Shown here piece after piece: positions 5,749 to 5,942 of a stretch of DNA of 5,942 nucleotides (the first letter of the stretch is position 1; every line of letters starts with the position of its first letter). The DNA is taken from contig DAUV01000011.1 in NCBI GenBank assembly GCA_002505325.1, positions 1-5,942 on the forward strand. The letters run 5' to 3'. Both the position numbers and the translations under genes were made by a program. This stretch comes from Euryarchaeota archaeon UBA623. Its GTDB lineage: Archaea; Thermoplasmatota; Poseidoniia; Poseidoniales; Thalassarchaeaceae. The notes below the pieces were generated by a model that was not told where the DNA came from, searched no databases, and saw only the letters and a list, made by a program, of their open reading frames with translations.

Positions 5749-5942
5749 ATGCCGGTTAGAATCGGAGAGCCTCAAGTCACCGGAGTTAATCCGTTCCGCA
5801 GGCTTTCAGCTTCGCAAGTCATCACTTGGAAGTCTTGCAACAGGCTCTGGTACTATACTTACATAGAGCGGTTGAAGAGCCCCTTACCGCCCCAGATCAT
5901 CCGCGGTAATGCTGCAGAGGAATGCGTCTGCCGCGTTCTCAG
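5749..5942 (+). CDS. Putative PD-(D/E)XK nuclease (RecB/Cas4-like), N-terminal fragment running off the right edge
   Basis: From the ATG at 5749 the frame is open to the window end (64 codons). Residues 19-40, with LSASQVITWKSCNRLWYYTY, match the N-terminal pattern of RecB-family and Cas4-like nucleases: L-S-x-S, then a Cys, then an aromatic-rich helix. In that superfamily the Cys (C30 here) is often the first ligand of a 4Fe-4S cluster. RGNAAEECVCRVL (52-64) corresponds to the following glycine-containing helix (often RGxxxH in the family), with Glu where His is usual. The catalytic D/E-x-K core lies beyond the window, so activity cannot be judged. It follows the radical SAM gene by 50 bases on the same strand and could be a third operon member or have its own promoter. 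The family call rests on a short segment read by eye. Confidence 0.62.
   Translation, partial: MPVRIGEPQVTGVNPFRRLSASQVITWKSCNRLWYYTYIERLKSPLPPQIIRGNAAEECVCRVL

Noticed and set aside
1..5942. CRISPR array, insertion sequence or tandem repeat anywhere in the window
   Set aside because: No regularly spaced repeats, transposase-like frames or terminal inverted repeats were found on either strand by eye.

Overview
The window reads as a fragment of an archaeal genome, most likely a Euryarchaeota/Thermoplasmatota lineage such as the marine group II type (Ca. Poseidoniales). The lineage is inferred, not proven. Supporting points are an archaeal-type radical SAM protein resembling COG2108, a PdxT-type pyridoxal phosphate synthase subunit, a tRNA with encoded CCA, several genes without a Shine-Dalgarno site but with an AT-rich element about 25 bases before the start (the leaderless archaeal pattern), and very tight gene packing. 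SerC and DeoC look bacterial in type, which is common in such lineages. No mobile element, integrase or CRISPR array is visible.

Layout, left to right. Positions 1-415 (minus) hold the N-terminal part of a PiT-family phosphate permease that runs off the left edge. Positions 453-1898 (minus) encode a membrane thiol-disulfide protein: an N-terminal anchor, an extracytoplasmic TlpA-like thioredoxin domain and a CcdA/DsbD-type six-helix electron-transfer domain in one chain. A roughly 100-base divergent intergenic region follows, containing putative promoter elements and a small inverted repeat. Then comes tRNA-Val(CAC) on the plus strand (1998-2073), whose CCA end directly touches the stop codon of the convergent gene deoC.

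Positions 2074-3932 (minus) form a probable serC-deoC operon: phosphoserine aminotransferase followed, 5 bases later, by deoxyribose-phosphate aldolase. Head-to-head with serC, only a few bases away, starts a plus-strand pair: pdxT (glutaminase subunit of PLP synthase) and a radical SAM protein of unknown function that overlaps pdxT by ATGA. SerC needs PLP and PdxT helps make it, so the divergent arrangement joins a cofactor producer and a cofactor user, although the PLP synthase core PdxS is not in the window. At the right edge (5749-5942, plus) begins a protein whose N-terminus resembles RecB/Cas4-like PD-(D/E)XK nucleases.

Most of the window is ordinary metabolism. The points that deserve a second look are the uncharacterised radical SAM protein with extra conserved-looking cysteines coupled to pdxT, the thioredoxin-CcdA fusion in an order opposite to DsbD, the zero-spacing tRNA/deoC junction, and the extremely short serC/pdxT divergent region.
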